A stretch of 49,560 bases of DNA from CAJBLF01 sp964495905 (GCA_964495905.1 CAZBWN010000025.1:1-49560); one strand, 5' to 3'. Positions 19,301 to 31,277 are shown, counted from the stretch's first letter. The notes: generated by a model from the letters alone, not told the origin. Program-made: numbers and translations.

Positions 19301-22300
19301 TCCGCTCAAAATCGCTCATGAAAGATTATCATCACTAAACGAAATAGTCACACTTCATGGATAAAAACCTCAAGTACTTACTCCTGTAAATGTCGGCGGA
19401 GTTTTATCTATCCGATTTACTGTCGCTGTCGTAGATCATATATTTCCTACTGTATCTTGGAATGTGAATACAAAATCCCCATTGCCGGTAAATGTATAGT
19501 TTGCTAATCATCAATTATTTGTTATCGTCACGCCTGTTTTACTAAATCATGTCAAAGTAGCGATGACATTTCCACTTGTAAATGTTCATGATCCTGGTGA
19601 ATACGTCACTATCGCGGTTGGTACCAATAGATCTATACTAAAATGGACTGAAGTGGTATTACCTACAATATCCATGATTATAATCGTATATTCTCATTCT
19701 CCATTGATGATTGTATCACTAAGATATGTTCATCACGTATAATTTCCTCCGCTGATTGTCGCTGTCGCACCCATATTATTATCAGTAAAAATCACACTCG
19801 CTGATATATAAGTCCCTCATTCTGTCACTCATGTGAATGTTGGTGGTTCCTTATCTATCCGATATACCGTAGCTGTAGAATAATGCGTATCAAATCCTTC
19901 TGGGTGATAGAAACTAAATTGAAAACTTCCATTTCATGTAAATGTATATGTTGCAGGAGTGATATCTGTGACAGGTTCGCTAAATCAAGTGATCACTGCT
20001 AAGACATTTCCACTGGTTCGTGCTCCTGATCATGGTGTATATATTGTCGTAAATGTGAGATAATGAATATGAAAACGTGCTCATGTACTATTGCCTACAG
20101 CATCAGTAACTATCAATTCATAATCATAATGCCCAGATGCAATAAGTGGAGTACCGCTTATATAAGCTCAAGATGATACTACAGTACCGCTAGCCATAGA
20201 ATACGTTATCAAAACGGCACTCACTCAAGTATTATTATCGCCGAATGATATAATATATCAGCTACTACTATAATCATATACTCCTCACGTAGATACTCAC
20301 GTAAATGTCGGTGGAATTTTATCTATCCAATTTACTGTACCTGTGGCAAATCATATATTACCTGCTGTATCTTGGAATGTAAATAGAAATGATCCATTGT
20401 CTGTAAACGTATAGTTTGCTGATCAAGAATTATTTGTTATTGTCACGCCTATCTCACTAAATCATGTCAAAGTCGCAATAACATCTTGATTTGTCCATGT
20501 TCATGATCCTGGTGAATACGTCACGTAAGCAGTTGGGGGTGTAACATCTGTATTTATAGTAAAAATAGCTCAAGTGCTATTTCCTGCCTTATCTCTTACC
20601 GTAAATATATATTTTCCATCTGATGTGACCGTTGATCCATTTTGGAAATTTCCGCTATAATAGGTATTTCAGTTGAGACCGCTCAATGTCGCTCATGAGA
20701 GATTGGCATCAGCAAAAGTTATCGTCACATTTCCTGAATACTGCGATCATGAACTTACTCCTGCAAATGTAGGTTGTGTAATATCTATTCACGTCACGGT
20801 AGCAGTGATATATCAGGTAGTCCCTTGTTTATCTACATACTGCCAGATAAAACTTCCATTGCCTGTAAAGGTAATGAATTCACTTCAAAAATTATTGATG
20901 ATCATATAGGTAGGATCAAGTCATGTCAATGTAGCAATGATGTTACCACTCGTGAAGCCCGTAGGACTATACGTGATATGCAATCATGTAGAAGCTGGCA
21001 AAGAAATAGTCAATCAAGCTGTATATATAGTAGATCATGTATTTCCATATACGTTGGTGTAATTTACTGTTACGTTATAGGTGCCATTTGCAAGTCCCGT
21101 TATCATAGGTAGAGTCTGCCATTTTCAACCTGTACTTCCTGTGGTTGCATATGTAGTGCCATTGATAATAAGAGAAACATTTCGCATTTTTGGAGTGAAT
21201 TCTCCATATAAAGTAGGCGTCCCTGTAAATGCAGTCTGCACATCAAATGTAGGTGGAATCATATATAACGAATCAATTTCTGTCTGTGATAAAGCCTTGT
21301 CATATACACGCACTTCATCGACTGCTCCATTGAGATATCTATCTGGACTACTATCTCCCATTCTACCTATTGTCATTCTATTACTCGTACTCGTACTAAA
21401 ACTTACAGAAGTTGTTTGTGTAGCATCCAAAATACCATTTACATATAATCTCTTGCTGGTACTGCTGTTAAATACTCATACGATATGATATCGTTTCCCT
21501 GCTTGTAAAGTTGTGGAACCATTGGTAATGGTCTCAGTTGAATTGGATGATATAATAGCAGCTTTATTTCCATTGAGCATGATACCTCGATATCTACTAT
21601 TAGAACTACTTCTTGCTATATCGTAAATCACTTGTGCTCAATTTAAATCAGTAGGTTTTACTCGGGTAGAGAAAGAGAATGGATAGCCCGTAATCACATC
21701 TGTATTGTTGTATACATATGCATTAGTGCCATTGAATGTCATATACTGCTCTCATGAACTTGTTGCGGATGAAGCGTTTGAATTGGTAAAATCATTGGCA
21801 TTGGCAAGATCATAAAATACAGAACCATTATTGGAACTATCAAGATATGTCTGCAACGAATCAGCTAACGTGCCAGAACTGGTATCATAAATAATGCTAT
21901 CTGATACATTTCTCACGACTCCATTTCCACTAAACTGCGCATAGACTCGTTTGATTCCATCACCATCCGTTCACGTCAAATTCCAAGAATATCCTGTCGC
22001 ATAAGCAACCCAAGAAGTAGCATCTCTTTGTGCGATACTATTTCAGAATCTCATCTGCACTGCTCAGCTTACACTATTGTTGAGGGTGACTGCTAATCAT
22101 GTCGTATAGGTAGTATCATTGTTAATTAAAAAAGTTCAAGTATCAGTACCTAAGTAGAACGTAGTAAAATGGTTTGCGTAAAATACTGCATATGATTCAT
22201 CATCGATGATCTGTACATTCACTGAATTCATATATGTCCGATTCACTCCATCTTCAGAATAGTTTACGTCTACAGTATCACCGATATTCATACCAGGGAC

Positions 22301-25252
22301 CGGAACTCTAAATGTCGCATAGAGATTATTTCCTCCGGTATCTTCAAACTGGATATGTTCATCAGCTCAGACATCAATCACAGCAACAACATCTTGATCT
22401 ACATATTGTTCTACGGTCGCTGGATCTTGAAATACGGGTGGCGTAAGTTCTCCTGTAAAGAGACTACCATCAGCCGTCTTGAGCAATGTTCATGCTGGAA
22501 GCTGTACTTCAGCTATATGTCCAGCTAATTCATTTACTGATTGAAATACTACCGGTACTAGTAATACTCCGCTCAAATCAGCGAAATCCATTGCCACATC
22601 TCCGACTAATGTCTTAGTGTTTACGGGAACCAAAGTCATAGTTCCTGTCACGTATCCTAAGTTTTGTAGATATGCTGTAATCTCTTGTGATGTTCAAGTA
22701 GTGAATACAAGTCCTATCTGTGCTCATGAAGTATAGACAAATCCTGATAATGCTGATTGGAATCCTGTATCCAGCAACAATCCTGAAAATAACAGTGGAT
22801 TCGACAAAGGATCAAAAAGCACTATGGTATTTACTCATGGAAGCGTTCCGATCTCGTTTAGAACTTCTTGTTCTACCGTAGGCAGAACAATTTCTGTAGT
22901 TCATGTTTCTACTTCAAGGGTTCATGGAGCAGGGAGCAGGGTTCAAGTTGTAGTTTCCAAAATTCAAGTTTCGATCTGAACGCCCACCTCGGCGGATAAA
23001 TTTCATGTTTCAGATAAAATATTTCAGGTTTCGATTATTTCAGTCGAAAGTCATCAGGTCGAAATTTGGATATCTCATATTGAAGGAGCTACCTCTTGTG
23101 CGGGAGCAAATACATCTATAGTATTCACTCATGAAAGTGTTCCTATAGCATCCAATGTTTCTTGTCCTGTGATAGGAATAATAATTTCGTTGATTCAAGT
23201 TTCAATTACTCCCGTCGAAAGTCATCAAGTCTCCGTCAAAATCTCTCAGGTAGAAATAAGCTGTTCTTGTAATTGCTGTTGTAATGAAATTTCATAATTT
23301 TGATATTCTACGTAGGATTGATTCAAAGCTTTTCTCGTTTTTGGTCCAAGATATCCTCGTACTGCTTTGTTGGTCTCTTGTCCTATAAGCAATCAATTTT
23401 GTGTTTGATATGTATATACCGCGTCAATCACTTCATCTGAATATATGCCGTCTCAAGCTCCTGTATACATCTGCATCCAAGTAAGAAGCTTTTGGAGCTG
23501 GATGATTTTGTCATCGTAGGATCATTTATCATATGCAGTATCAAAATATCCGGTTACGATTAATTCAGTCGAAAGTCATCAGGTCTCTATTTCTCATGTT
23601 AGGATTTCTCATGTTAGGATTTCTCAACTTAAAATTTCTCCTGTACTTATTTGTGGTATTTCTTGTACCGGTGGTATAATAATTTCAGGTACTATGGGTT
23701 CAACTATGGGTTCAACTACGGGAATCACTATTCATGTTTCTCCAGCTCCTGTAGCCAGTATCGTCTCTCCTGTCAATGGAGTGATATCAATGATCGGTGC
23801 TTCAGCAGCTACAACTTCAGCATCTCCCGCATAACTGTGTAATGAATGAGAACTACGATTTGGATATTTGTCATCGAGATATGCTAATATTTCTAATCTC
23901 TTCTCAAGGGGAAGCGAATTGTCATAGACCAATACTTCAGATACATATCACCCTAATGGTTCATCTTGAGTAAATCAAAAACTACCGATTCCAAATCAGG
24001 TAGGTGATTTGTTGTACATAGAATTTTCTGTGATTGATATTCCATTGTTTGATACATATGTTTCCGTTCAGTCATTTCTGATACTAGCAATCACAAAATC
24101 TGGTGAGGTATATGGTCATTCACCTATGATTGATCCTGAGGTAGCATGCGTCAGTCTATAATTCAATGTCCCTAGATATCGATTGTTCAATCCTTGAAGC
24201 ACACGAGTATTTGCTAGATAGGGATTCTCTACGTTGAATACGGTGTAGATGGTATAAGGCGCTTCAAATATAATGTTTGTGCCAAGTCCATCATTCACAT
24301 CATCAAAATATATTGCAGGATGTCCGCTGATGATATCCGTTTCATAGGTAGGACGTCTGCCTGCTTCTGACATAGTAGCTTCAATTCCGTTATCTCTTTT
24401 ATCTTTTCGTGTACTGATTCTTTCATTGCTATTCATAAGCAACGAATCATAGGCGCTGGCATCTAGCCAAAGAAGCAATCCACTGATGGTGTCTGGAGAT
24501 ATTATTTCAGTCAAAAGTCATCAAGTCGAAAGTCATCAGGTCACTATTTCTCATGAAAATATTTCTCATGTTAGTATTTCTCACGTCAATATTTCTTCTG
24601 AAATAATTTCTCCGCTTGGTGATATTCATGACAGTATTTCTCCCACTCACGGAAGTATTTCACTTCACGTCAAAATCACTCCTGATGTAATTTCTCATGT
24701 TATTATTTCTCACGTAAGCATTGCTCAAGATAAATTTTCTCACGTCAAAATTTCTCAAGTTAATACTTCTCAACTTAGTATTTCTCAACTTAGTATTTCT
24801 CAACTTAGCATTTCTCAAGTTAATATTTCTCAAGTTAATATTTCTCAACTTAGCATTTCTCAAGTTAATATTTCTCATGAGAATAATTCTCATGAAAGTA
24901 TTTCAGCGGTTCAAGTCACTGCTTCTGCCGGTACTTGCTCTGGTGCTATTGTCGTATCTCCTGTTTGTCGATCAGGAATTATCTGCGGTTCATTTTCTAT
25001 AATGATAGGAGTTTGATCTGGTGGTAAAATGACCTCCTGTGCGGTATTAAATGTCGTGATGTTATATAAGAGAAACACTACCAACAGCAATAAAATATGG
25101 ATGTAACTTACTCAATGATGCTTTCGTTTGTGTACATGATGAATTATTTTTTTATGGATATGATTGGTATGTTTTTTTGTATTACAACAAAATCTCTGAA
25201 CAAAGTCCAGGGGTGTTTTGGGATAAAATTTTTTGTCGCAGAATTTGCACAT
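16304..25252 (-). CDS. Giant mosaic surface protein, 2982 aa: Zn-finger-like N-terminus, membrane anchor, TGE repeats, LamG, peptidoglycan-binding and about 20 Ig-like repeats
   Basis: One continuous frame once TGA = Gly. Residues 1-46 form a Cys/His-rich head (CKFCDKKF...RFCCNTKKHTNH, then a His-rich basic stretch), followed by a membrane anchor at about 49-68. Residues 115-250 are a low-complexity linker of [ST]-G-E-[IVM]-L units. A LamG-like domain follows at about 256-510 (LLLWLDASAYDS...GHPAIYFDD), with a PG_binding_1 domain at about 572-645 (IIQLQKLLTWMQMYTGAGDGIYS...LGPKTRKAL). A further TG/TE-rich linker leads to an F-L-I-N-N-D module near 1040-1120, then a second LamG-type domain at about 1120-1330 (VDEVRVYDKALSQTEID). 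The remaining 1650 residues are Ig-like repeats (IDKTPPTF-G..., GNSTGATF). The ATG at 25252 is the first start after an in-frame TAA. Presumably held in the membrane and wall with a long repeat stalk outside. The two small membrane proteins downstream may be partners. Confidence 0.88.
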
Positions 25253-25461
25253 ATACGTTGCGTTGCTTGTAAATTAAATATTCTTGCTTACAGATACTAT
25301 TATATACAGAGATTTTTCTAGCACAAAAAAAAGACTCATTTTATTCAAAAGATACCTGTATTTTTATCAAAAAGTTATGTAGTATGTTTATATGATATAT
25401 AATAGTGTATATATATCCAATTTTATCTGGAATTTTTTTATAAAAACAGTAAATATATTAT

Positions 25462-26895
25462 ATGACGAACAAAAGAAATATAAAAAATATTTTTTTCTTA
25501 TTGATCACCTGAATTTTTTGTACTACAGGATTAATTTTTGCGTATGTGGATGTAAATACTTCTCTCGGGATTTTACCGCCTCCGTATGCAGTCATATATA
25601 CTCCTGCAGATATCAGCGGAACCTATGTAAGCTGACCGGTGTATGTAGAGATCACGGGGGCTGGTATCAGAGAGAATAGCACATGAATTTTCATCAATGG
25701 AAACTCTACCCTTGATTTCTATCGAGGAACGGGACCGTTCACCACTTGAGCTACATATTCTGATACGAATAGACGAACCCATCTCCAGACTACAGCAACG
25801 GTTGACCGAATTGATGCCGTTTGACCTACATTTTCAGGGGTCACTGATGGAACGACCTATGATGCTGCGGTGACCATCACCTTTGCTGATGATACTACCG
25901 GTGTCACTGCCACGATAAATGGAAATCCCTTCATCAATTGAAGTTCTATAAGCGTTAACGGAACGTATCAACTCATCGTCACTGATGCTGCAGGAAATAG
26001 CACTTGAGCTTTATTCATCATCTATCTCAGCAGCACCCCTCCTCCTTCATGATGAGGCGGATGAGGATGAGCTGGAGTCGGTGTGCGACACTTAATAGCA
26101 CCCGAATGTGCATCCAGAAGCTGTTATAGTTCTTATTATAATGCTCTCTGTGGATCATGTACTCCACCAAAAACATTAGTCATCCCATGAAATCGGCCCG
26201 TATACCATTATTCTAGTCCTGTACAACCAAGCATAGTAGTCTCTCCCTATCCCAAGGAATGGAATGATGCCTATCTTCGAGCATACCACCTGGGGATCAC
26301 AACTGCCACGAATATCAGAGATGCAGAGATGGAAACACTGCTCTATAGAAAGTTTGCTGCTAAAATGGCATCAGAATTTGCAATGAAAGTCATAAGACGT
26401 GTTCCTGATACAAGCAAAAAATGTGAATTTAATGATATCAGCAAAGAAATCCTTGAGCTACAATATTATATGAGACTTTCCTGCCAACTTGGCATCATGG
26501 GGGTTGACTACTATGGAGATCCTGATACTACCTTCAATCCAAATTATGTCCTCACGAGAGATCAGTTAGTCACTATTTTTTCGAGGATCCTCTTTGGAAA
26601 TCAATATAATCTCAAGCATGGAGAACTCACCCTCTATGAGCAAGCGATCAATTTCATCAATCATACGCTTACTAATATCGGTAATGCATTGGGAATCGAT
26701 TTAGGCATCATCACTCCTCTTGACTGGTATAAAAGGCATTTTGAAGCGATCAAACAATTATGAATCCTCACCAATTATACACTCACTACAAAAGAATTTA
26801 GAGGATATGTCATGATCATCATGTATAGATTGGATCAGATGTGAGTCGCAAAAATAAATGCTATTAACAAAACAGTCATCGACCCATTGAAATAA
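25462..26895 (+). CDS. Secreted Ig-like / SLH-domain surface protein, 477 aa
   Basis: MTNKRNIKNIFFLLITGIFCTTGLIFA is a signal peptide. Residues about 30-110 and 112-195 form Ig-like domains (IDAVGPTFSGVTDGTTYDAAVTITF...DAAGNSTG), the same type that fills the 2982-aa protein transcribed divergently from it. A glycine hinge of seven residues (PSGGGGGGGAG), four of them TGA, follows near 194-203. The C-terminal half resembles S-layer homology sequence: WNDAYLRAYHLGITTATN, and CEFNDIS...YYMRLSCQLGIMG...TTFNPNYVLTRDQLVTIFSRILFG, which keeps the SLH features F-x-D, a helix, G-I, and 'F-x-P-x-x-x-L-T-R-x-Q'. SLH domains bind wall polymers. The same C-terminus is found in the 1767-aa LRR protein. The promoter is uncertain; TATAAT at 25398-25403 is a candidate. 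Confidence 0.85.
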
Positions 26896-26915
26896 TTTTT
26901 GTTTAGTTATTACCC

Positions 26916-27039
26916 CACCCTAACCCTCTGCCCCAGGGCACCCTCTCTTGAACAAGTTCAATTCACCTTGCCCATTTCATGGAGAGGGAACTTTGCTCCC
27001 CTCTCTACGTAGTGGAGAGGGGTTGGGGGGTGAGGTAAC
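26916..27039. repeat. Large palindromic repeat (TTACCCCACCC...GGGGTGAGGTAA)
   Basis: The ends GTTATTACCCCACCC and GGGGGGTGAGGTAAC are near-inverse complements. Inside are CCCTCTC...GAGAGGG arms (CATGGAGAGGGAAC, CCCCTCTCTACGTAGTGGAGAGGGG). The same design occurs at 35516-35610. It has the structure of a non-autonomous palindromic element. Confidence 0.8.
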
Positions 27040-27057
27040 AATTTCACACTAAAAAAA

Positions 27058-27086
27058 CCTCCGGGAAACCGGAGGGTATTTTTTTT
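27058..27086. terminator. Bidirectional terminator between convergent genes
   Basis: CCTCCGG-GAAA-CCGGAGG forms a perfect seven-pair GC stem with a stable GAAA tetraloop. Eight T follow on the plus strand and seven A precede it, so it can end both the 477-aa gene and the minus-strand gene at 27096. Confidence 0.88.
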
Positions 27087-27095
27087 GCTTAAATT

Positions 27096-27515
27096 TTACT
27101 TAATAGCTAATTTTTCTTCTTGTTTCTTTTCCCAATACTCAAGCAACTGACTGAATGAGCTGAATAAGGGTGCTTTTCTTTGACCATCTTCTTCGCATGT
27201 TTCAGGATTTTCTATCACTTTGATGACTTTCTTATCATCAAAATAACATGCAAGAAAAGTCATGCCAAGATCAAAATGGATGCCGTAAGAAATCGGGTTA
27301 AAAAAGATATGAATCTCATCTGCTTTCAACATCGCTTTCATATTCTGCATGCAGATAGCATATCCACCCGCTTCCTGGTTGGTATCCAGATGCGGCATAT
27401 GCACCTCGTGACCTTCTGCTTCTAATTTTTGTTTGTATGCTTCAAGTTTTCTTCTTGTGGCATCATCCGCTATCCGTACGGGACAGATTACGAATATCTT
27501 TTTTTGTGGTTTCAT
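27096..27515 (-). CDS. Nucleoside 2-deoxyribosyltransferase-like protein, 139 aa
   Basis: Starts MKPQKKIFVICPVRIADDATRR, then LEAEGHEVHMPHLDTNQ, CMQNMKAMLKADEIHIFFNP and SYGIHFDLGMTFLA. This is the Rossmann-like pattern of the nucleoside 2-deoxyribosyltransferase superfamily: an N-terminal strand with a small-residue loop, 'D-E-I-x-I-x-x-x-P-x-S-x-G-x-x-x-D-L-G'. Classical members carry the catalytic Glu in a 'G-x-x-x-E-x-G' segment; here the matching position is D-L-G, so base-exchange activity is doubtful and a nucleotide-binding or hydrolase role is possible. No in-frame TGA. A soluble, cytoplasmic, single gene with a terminator shared with its convergent neighbour. Confidence 0.6.
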   Translation of the reverse strand: MKPQKKIFVICPVRIADDATRRKLEAYKQKLEAEGHEVHMPHLDTNQEAGGYAICMQNMKAMLKADEIHIFFNPISYGIHFDLGMTFLACYFDDKKVIKVIENPETCEEDGQRKAPLFSSFSQLLEYWEKKQEEKLAIK

Positions 27516-27566
27516 GTGATTTGATTTTGATTTTTATTTATTTGAATTATATATTTGTGATTTTTG

Positions 27567-29933
27567 TTATTGCACTTTGAGATTAATTGTTCCATCGATT
27601 GAAGGTTGATCTGTATATGTAACGGTAGCTCTGATAGTATATGTTCCTGCCTGTATATATATGTGTGGTGTGGTTGCACATGATCTTGTATTGCATGTAA
27701 ATGATTGTCCATCACCAAAATCCCAAGTGATTGACGATAATAAACCATTGAGATTAGGCAATGAAAAATTTACGTTATCACCGACGTTTGCTATCTGAGC
27801 AGGATAATCTGGGATTGTAATGATCAAGCTTTGATTTGCTCTTTTGACGATGATATCATTTTCCGGTGATATGGTGACTTGACGTCCCTTTTTGGTTTTG
27901 ATGATGACTACAGGATGAAATGTTCAATTATTGTGTATGGTATCATATCTGTAGGTATGGGTGATAATAGCGTTGGGGAAATCTTTTCTTATTGAATCCG
28001 TTCCTGTACCATCTCAGAAGTCCCATGTGAAGGATACAAGTTCATCAGTAGGATCATTGATCACTGTAGTGGATGCATCAAACTTAACTGTAAAAGGATC
28101 TGTACCTACGGTATCTGGAGTGACTATGAGTTTTCCTATGATATCAACTCTATTCACTTTGATAGGAATGTTCATTTCTGTTTTTGCTCCACTTGGTATA
28201 TCTTCTATGACAAGCGTCGCTTGGTGATCTTGAGCGCTATCAATCGTAAATTCAAAATTATTCTGATCTGTAGAGATGATCTGTTTTCCATCCAACAAAA
28301 GTTTTTTGGTGGCGGTAGGTGTATTTGGAGAAATCTGATTGATCTGAATCTTGATGACTGTCGGTATCTCCGTCAAAATAAGTTCACCGGAAATAAATGC
28401 TACGATTCATGTATTGGTCACTTTTTTGAATTGAGGTGATTGCGGTGATTTGAAATATGCATCATAGTTGATTTGAAAATCACTTACACCGATCTGAATA
28501 TCATCGCTTTCGCATTGCCCTTGTTTATCGCCATCTGTAAGAAAAGTATTTTGGATAGCATAATTTCCTGCACCAAGAAATTGATAGGTGAAGGCACCAT
28601 TGCTATTTTTGATCGTATCGATGATTTTGTCTTTATTATTCCTATCAAGAATATCAAATTGATAACTGACAATCTTCACGGTCTTATCAAAGAAATTTGT
28701 CGTAATGGCATAATTTTTTCCTTGACCTGGAGTCACGATGACTTCACACACGGGTACATCAGACTGTTCCACTCTAATCGGGAATGTATAGATATAATTA
28801 TTGAGTCCTGGAAATCTTACATATACATTATAGAGTTTTGCTTCATTGTATACGAAAGTGGCAGATACATTATTCTGTTTGTCTTGAGTGCCATCGCCGT
28901 TAAAATCCCAGATGATTTTGTAGTCGCTGAGTCCAAGATCCCTGAATACTGCGCCTGCATCAAATACGACTTTGCTTGGTGCTTTACCTACAATCATCTC
29001 TGTCTTTGCATCGTTGAAAGTGAGATCGTTTTTGGTAGGGCTTATGCTAATCTCTGAATCGAATAGGATTGATCATCCTGAAAATGTTTTTTGAAGTCTT
29101 TCTGAAGTCGGGATATTTATGTATTGGATATTCACCATAAGGAAATATTCACCTTTTTTGAAATATATGCATGATCCATCAAACTGGTTGGTGGTAAGAT
29201 TCAATTTGAGCAGCTGTCCATTTCAGCAATCGAGATCCACCGCTTGAGCAGCTACCTGACCCAATGTTCATAAGAGTTTAGAACTATACGCTGCGTTGAT
29301 CTGATAGAACATAGTGGCAGGTGCGATGAGTTTGAGATCCGGTGTGGTATGGATATTTTTCACTCCATCTTTGAGTTGTAAAAATGGCAGGATCAGACTA
29401 TTGCTATCTAAGATACTATCTACGGAAAAATTATTCACCATAGTGATCACTCTCGCTCACAATACGATAGCAAAAATAAAGACTAGGAATCACAACAATG
29501 CACCGAAAATATATCCTACTTTTGATTTATTTTTGACCGTGATCAATCTATAAAGATTGGCTATGAGAAGCCCGATTCCAAGGAATGTTATCAGTCCGAA
29601 AAAGATTACGGAAAATGTCTGCAGCAATGTCTTGGTGGTATTTGGGTCGAGTCCTACACTAGAAAGCTGGGACGGATTGTTCATCAGATTATAGAAGACA
29701 AGCGACAATCCTCCTATCACGAACATAAATAAAATTCCGCATCCTATGAGCACTCCTCTGATAGAGATATTTGATGTTGGTTTTGTGATATTTGCTGTCT
29801 GCTGAGGACGTACGGGAACCTGTTGAATAGGCGCCTGTTGAAGCGGTGTTTGAGGCATCGGTGGCACAAATCCCCCTTCATTTCCCCCTTTATCAAGGGG
29901 GCCCTTAACTGGTTGTAAAATTTGATCGACCAT
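27567..29933 (-). CDS. Membrane-anchored PKD-domain protein, 788 aa
   Basis: A Pro/Gln-rich cytoplasmic head (PMPQTPLQQAPIQQVPVRPQQ) is followed by three hydrophobic spans: VLIGCGILFMFVIGGLSLVFY (about residues 60-82), FSVIFFGLITFLGIGLLIANLY (about 107-128) and IFGALLGFLVFIFAIVLGARV. The rest is extracytoplasmic, with PKD-like domains: YKIIWDFNGDGTQDKQN (about 337), VSFTWDFGDGTGTDS (about 635) and SITWDFGDGQSFTC (about 717). The 'W-D-F-G-D-G' signatures are diagnostic of PKD folds. Only five or six TGA codons are needed, for example at the end of span three (ALLGFLVF). The first 30 residues include KGPLDKGGNEGGF, which is the translation of a palindromic repeat. PKD domains usually mediate protein or polysaccharide contacts. 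Ends TAA at 27567. Confidence 0.85.
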
Positions 29934-29994
29934 GATAGATAAAAATAATTAAAAATGAATAATTAATAATGAATGATGTTGGAATCTTTTTATT

Positions 29995-30108
29995 TTTGTC
30001 CTCCTTTTTAAAGGAGGGGTGGTGCGAAGCACCGGAGGATTTAAGGACAATATAGTTTTACAAATCCCTCTGCCTTCGGCTTCTCCCTTTACAAAGGGAG
30101 ACAACATA
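29995..30108. repeat. Two palindromic repeat hairpins between membrane-protein genes
   Basis: CCTCCTTTTTAAAGGAGG followed by GGTGCGAAGCACC (30000-30035), then CCCTCTGCCTTCGGCTTCTCCCTTTACAAAGGGAG (30066-30101). They lie between the stop of the 302-aa gene and the 788-aa gene start, both on the minus strand, and are of the same GC-rich repeat type as the elements near 16225 and 29870. Confidence 0.65.
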
Positions 30109-30110
30109 AA

Positions 30111-31019
30111 TTATTTTTTAGATTTTTTTGTCGTTTCTTTTTTCTCAATTACTTTTGTTTCTTTATTGTTTTGTGCGGCGAGTATTTTTTTGTAGATATA
30201 TGCTGATGCTATGAAGCCCAATGGTAACGTTCGTAGAAGTCCCACAAGAATTGCTATAAATCATAATATATTAATCAATCATATCAATATACACAGAAGA
30301 AAAATATCACCGATAAATCATTTCGTCATCTTCCGACTCATCTTGATCGCTTGGATCGGTCCGATATTTTTGTCTAGGATAAGATAGGGAACCATAGATA
30401 ATCTCAATGCAAAAATAACTCATGGAACGATCAATAAAATCACTCCTATAATGATAATGATATATACCAGTATGTATGCTCATAAATATTTCAGAAATTT
30501 TTGGAAATCAACAAATACATCAGAATATTTCGCTTTTGCTTCGTTGACGATATTCAATGATAAATTTTTGTATCATAAGCTCAGCCAAAGTCCACCAAGC
30601 AAAACGATGCTAGTAACTATGATATTGAGCAATTCTACTTGTCCTGTCTGTTCTGAATATCCAAATATATTGCTGATGATCTGTAAGATACAATAGAGAG
30701 CGAATCACAATATAAATTTGCCCATATGTTTTTTTGCCAAAGTCCGGCTATGTTTTACGATCTCTTTCACTGTAAATTTTTTGGAGTTATTTTTATCAGA
30801 TGTAGATAAAAATACGATTCCTATGATCAATAAAGGAATGGAAAGTAATGCTAGCAATCATAATCATCGATTGATGAAAGTTTTGATGACATCCAACAAT
30901 CCTACTGCAGAAGCATCTCCGGTAGCTCATACTACTCGGAATACCAGACTCACTAGAATCCAAAGTACAGCAACAATTACAGGAGAAAAAGTGAACCACC
31001 ATCATAACTTTCTTTTCAT
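30111..31019 (-). CDS. Polytopic membrane protein, 302 aa
   Basis: This gene is invisible without UGA decoding: about ten TGA codons interrupt it in standard code. It starts MKRKLGWWFTFSPVIVAVLWILV and has about six hydrophobic segments near residues 8-28, 50-72, 108-120, 135-150, 175-205 and 240-275. The tail is Lys-rich (VIEKKETTKKSKK). The segment YLGAYILVYIIIIIGVILLIVPGVIFALRLSMVPYLILD followed by A-I-K-M-S-R-K-M-T-K-G resembles the membrane domain shared by DUF975 and glycerophosphodiester phosphodiesterase membrane-domain families, where 'P-G-I-x-x-x-x-R-x-x-x-x-x-x-x-x-x-x-D' is typical. Function unknown. It precedes the 788-aa PKD protein on the same strand and may be co-transcribed with it through the hairpin repeats. 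Confidence 0.75.
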
Positions 31020-31065
31020 GTTTCATGAAAATGATAAAAAAAAGGTTTTGTTACTTTATTCTTGC

Positions 31066-31126
31066 TTAATTTCCTAGCCCTGAAGGACTAGGTTGATCAA
31101 CCATGTCCCCGCCAAAAGTGCGGACA
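31066..31126 (-). other. Leader with three adjacent palindromes and a 12-codon mini-ORF
   Basis: In 54 bases lie CCTAGCCC-TGAA-GGACTAGG (31073-31092), the perfect palindrome GGTTGATCAACC (31091-31102) and TGTCCCCGC-CAAAAG-TGCGGACA (31104-31126). On the minus strand, upstream of the 302-aa gene, they carry a mini-frame MVDQPSPSGLGN plus stop (31104-31066). Its first four codons match the protein start of the 788-aa neighbour (MVDQ). It may be a regulatory leader or another repeat element. Confidence 0.4.
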
Positions 31127-31277
31127 GGATTTATTATATAGAACTACAAAACAAATAACAGAAAATTTATATTTTTTTGTTGTATTTTTTCAATCCAAAA
31201 CTGTTTTTTTGCTTGCAACCTATTGCATCATTTTTTTGCAAAATAGCAAGTCAAATATGTGCTATAGATAGTAATAT

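Noticed and set aside
24740..24890. Regular short repeats that could suggest a CRISPR array
   Set aside because: The period is 15 bases with no unique spacers, and the repeats are in-frame coding units.
24660..24893. Minus-strand repeat frame with L-R-N-I-N units, resembling a pentapeptide-repeat protein
   Set aside because: It is a shifted frame of the [S/T]GEIL linker inside the 2982-aa gene, which is open on both sides with TGA = Gly.
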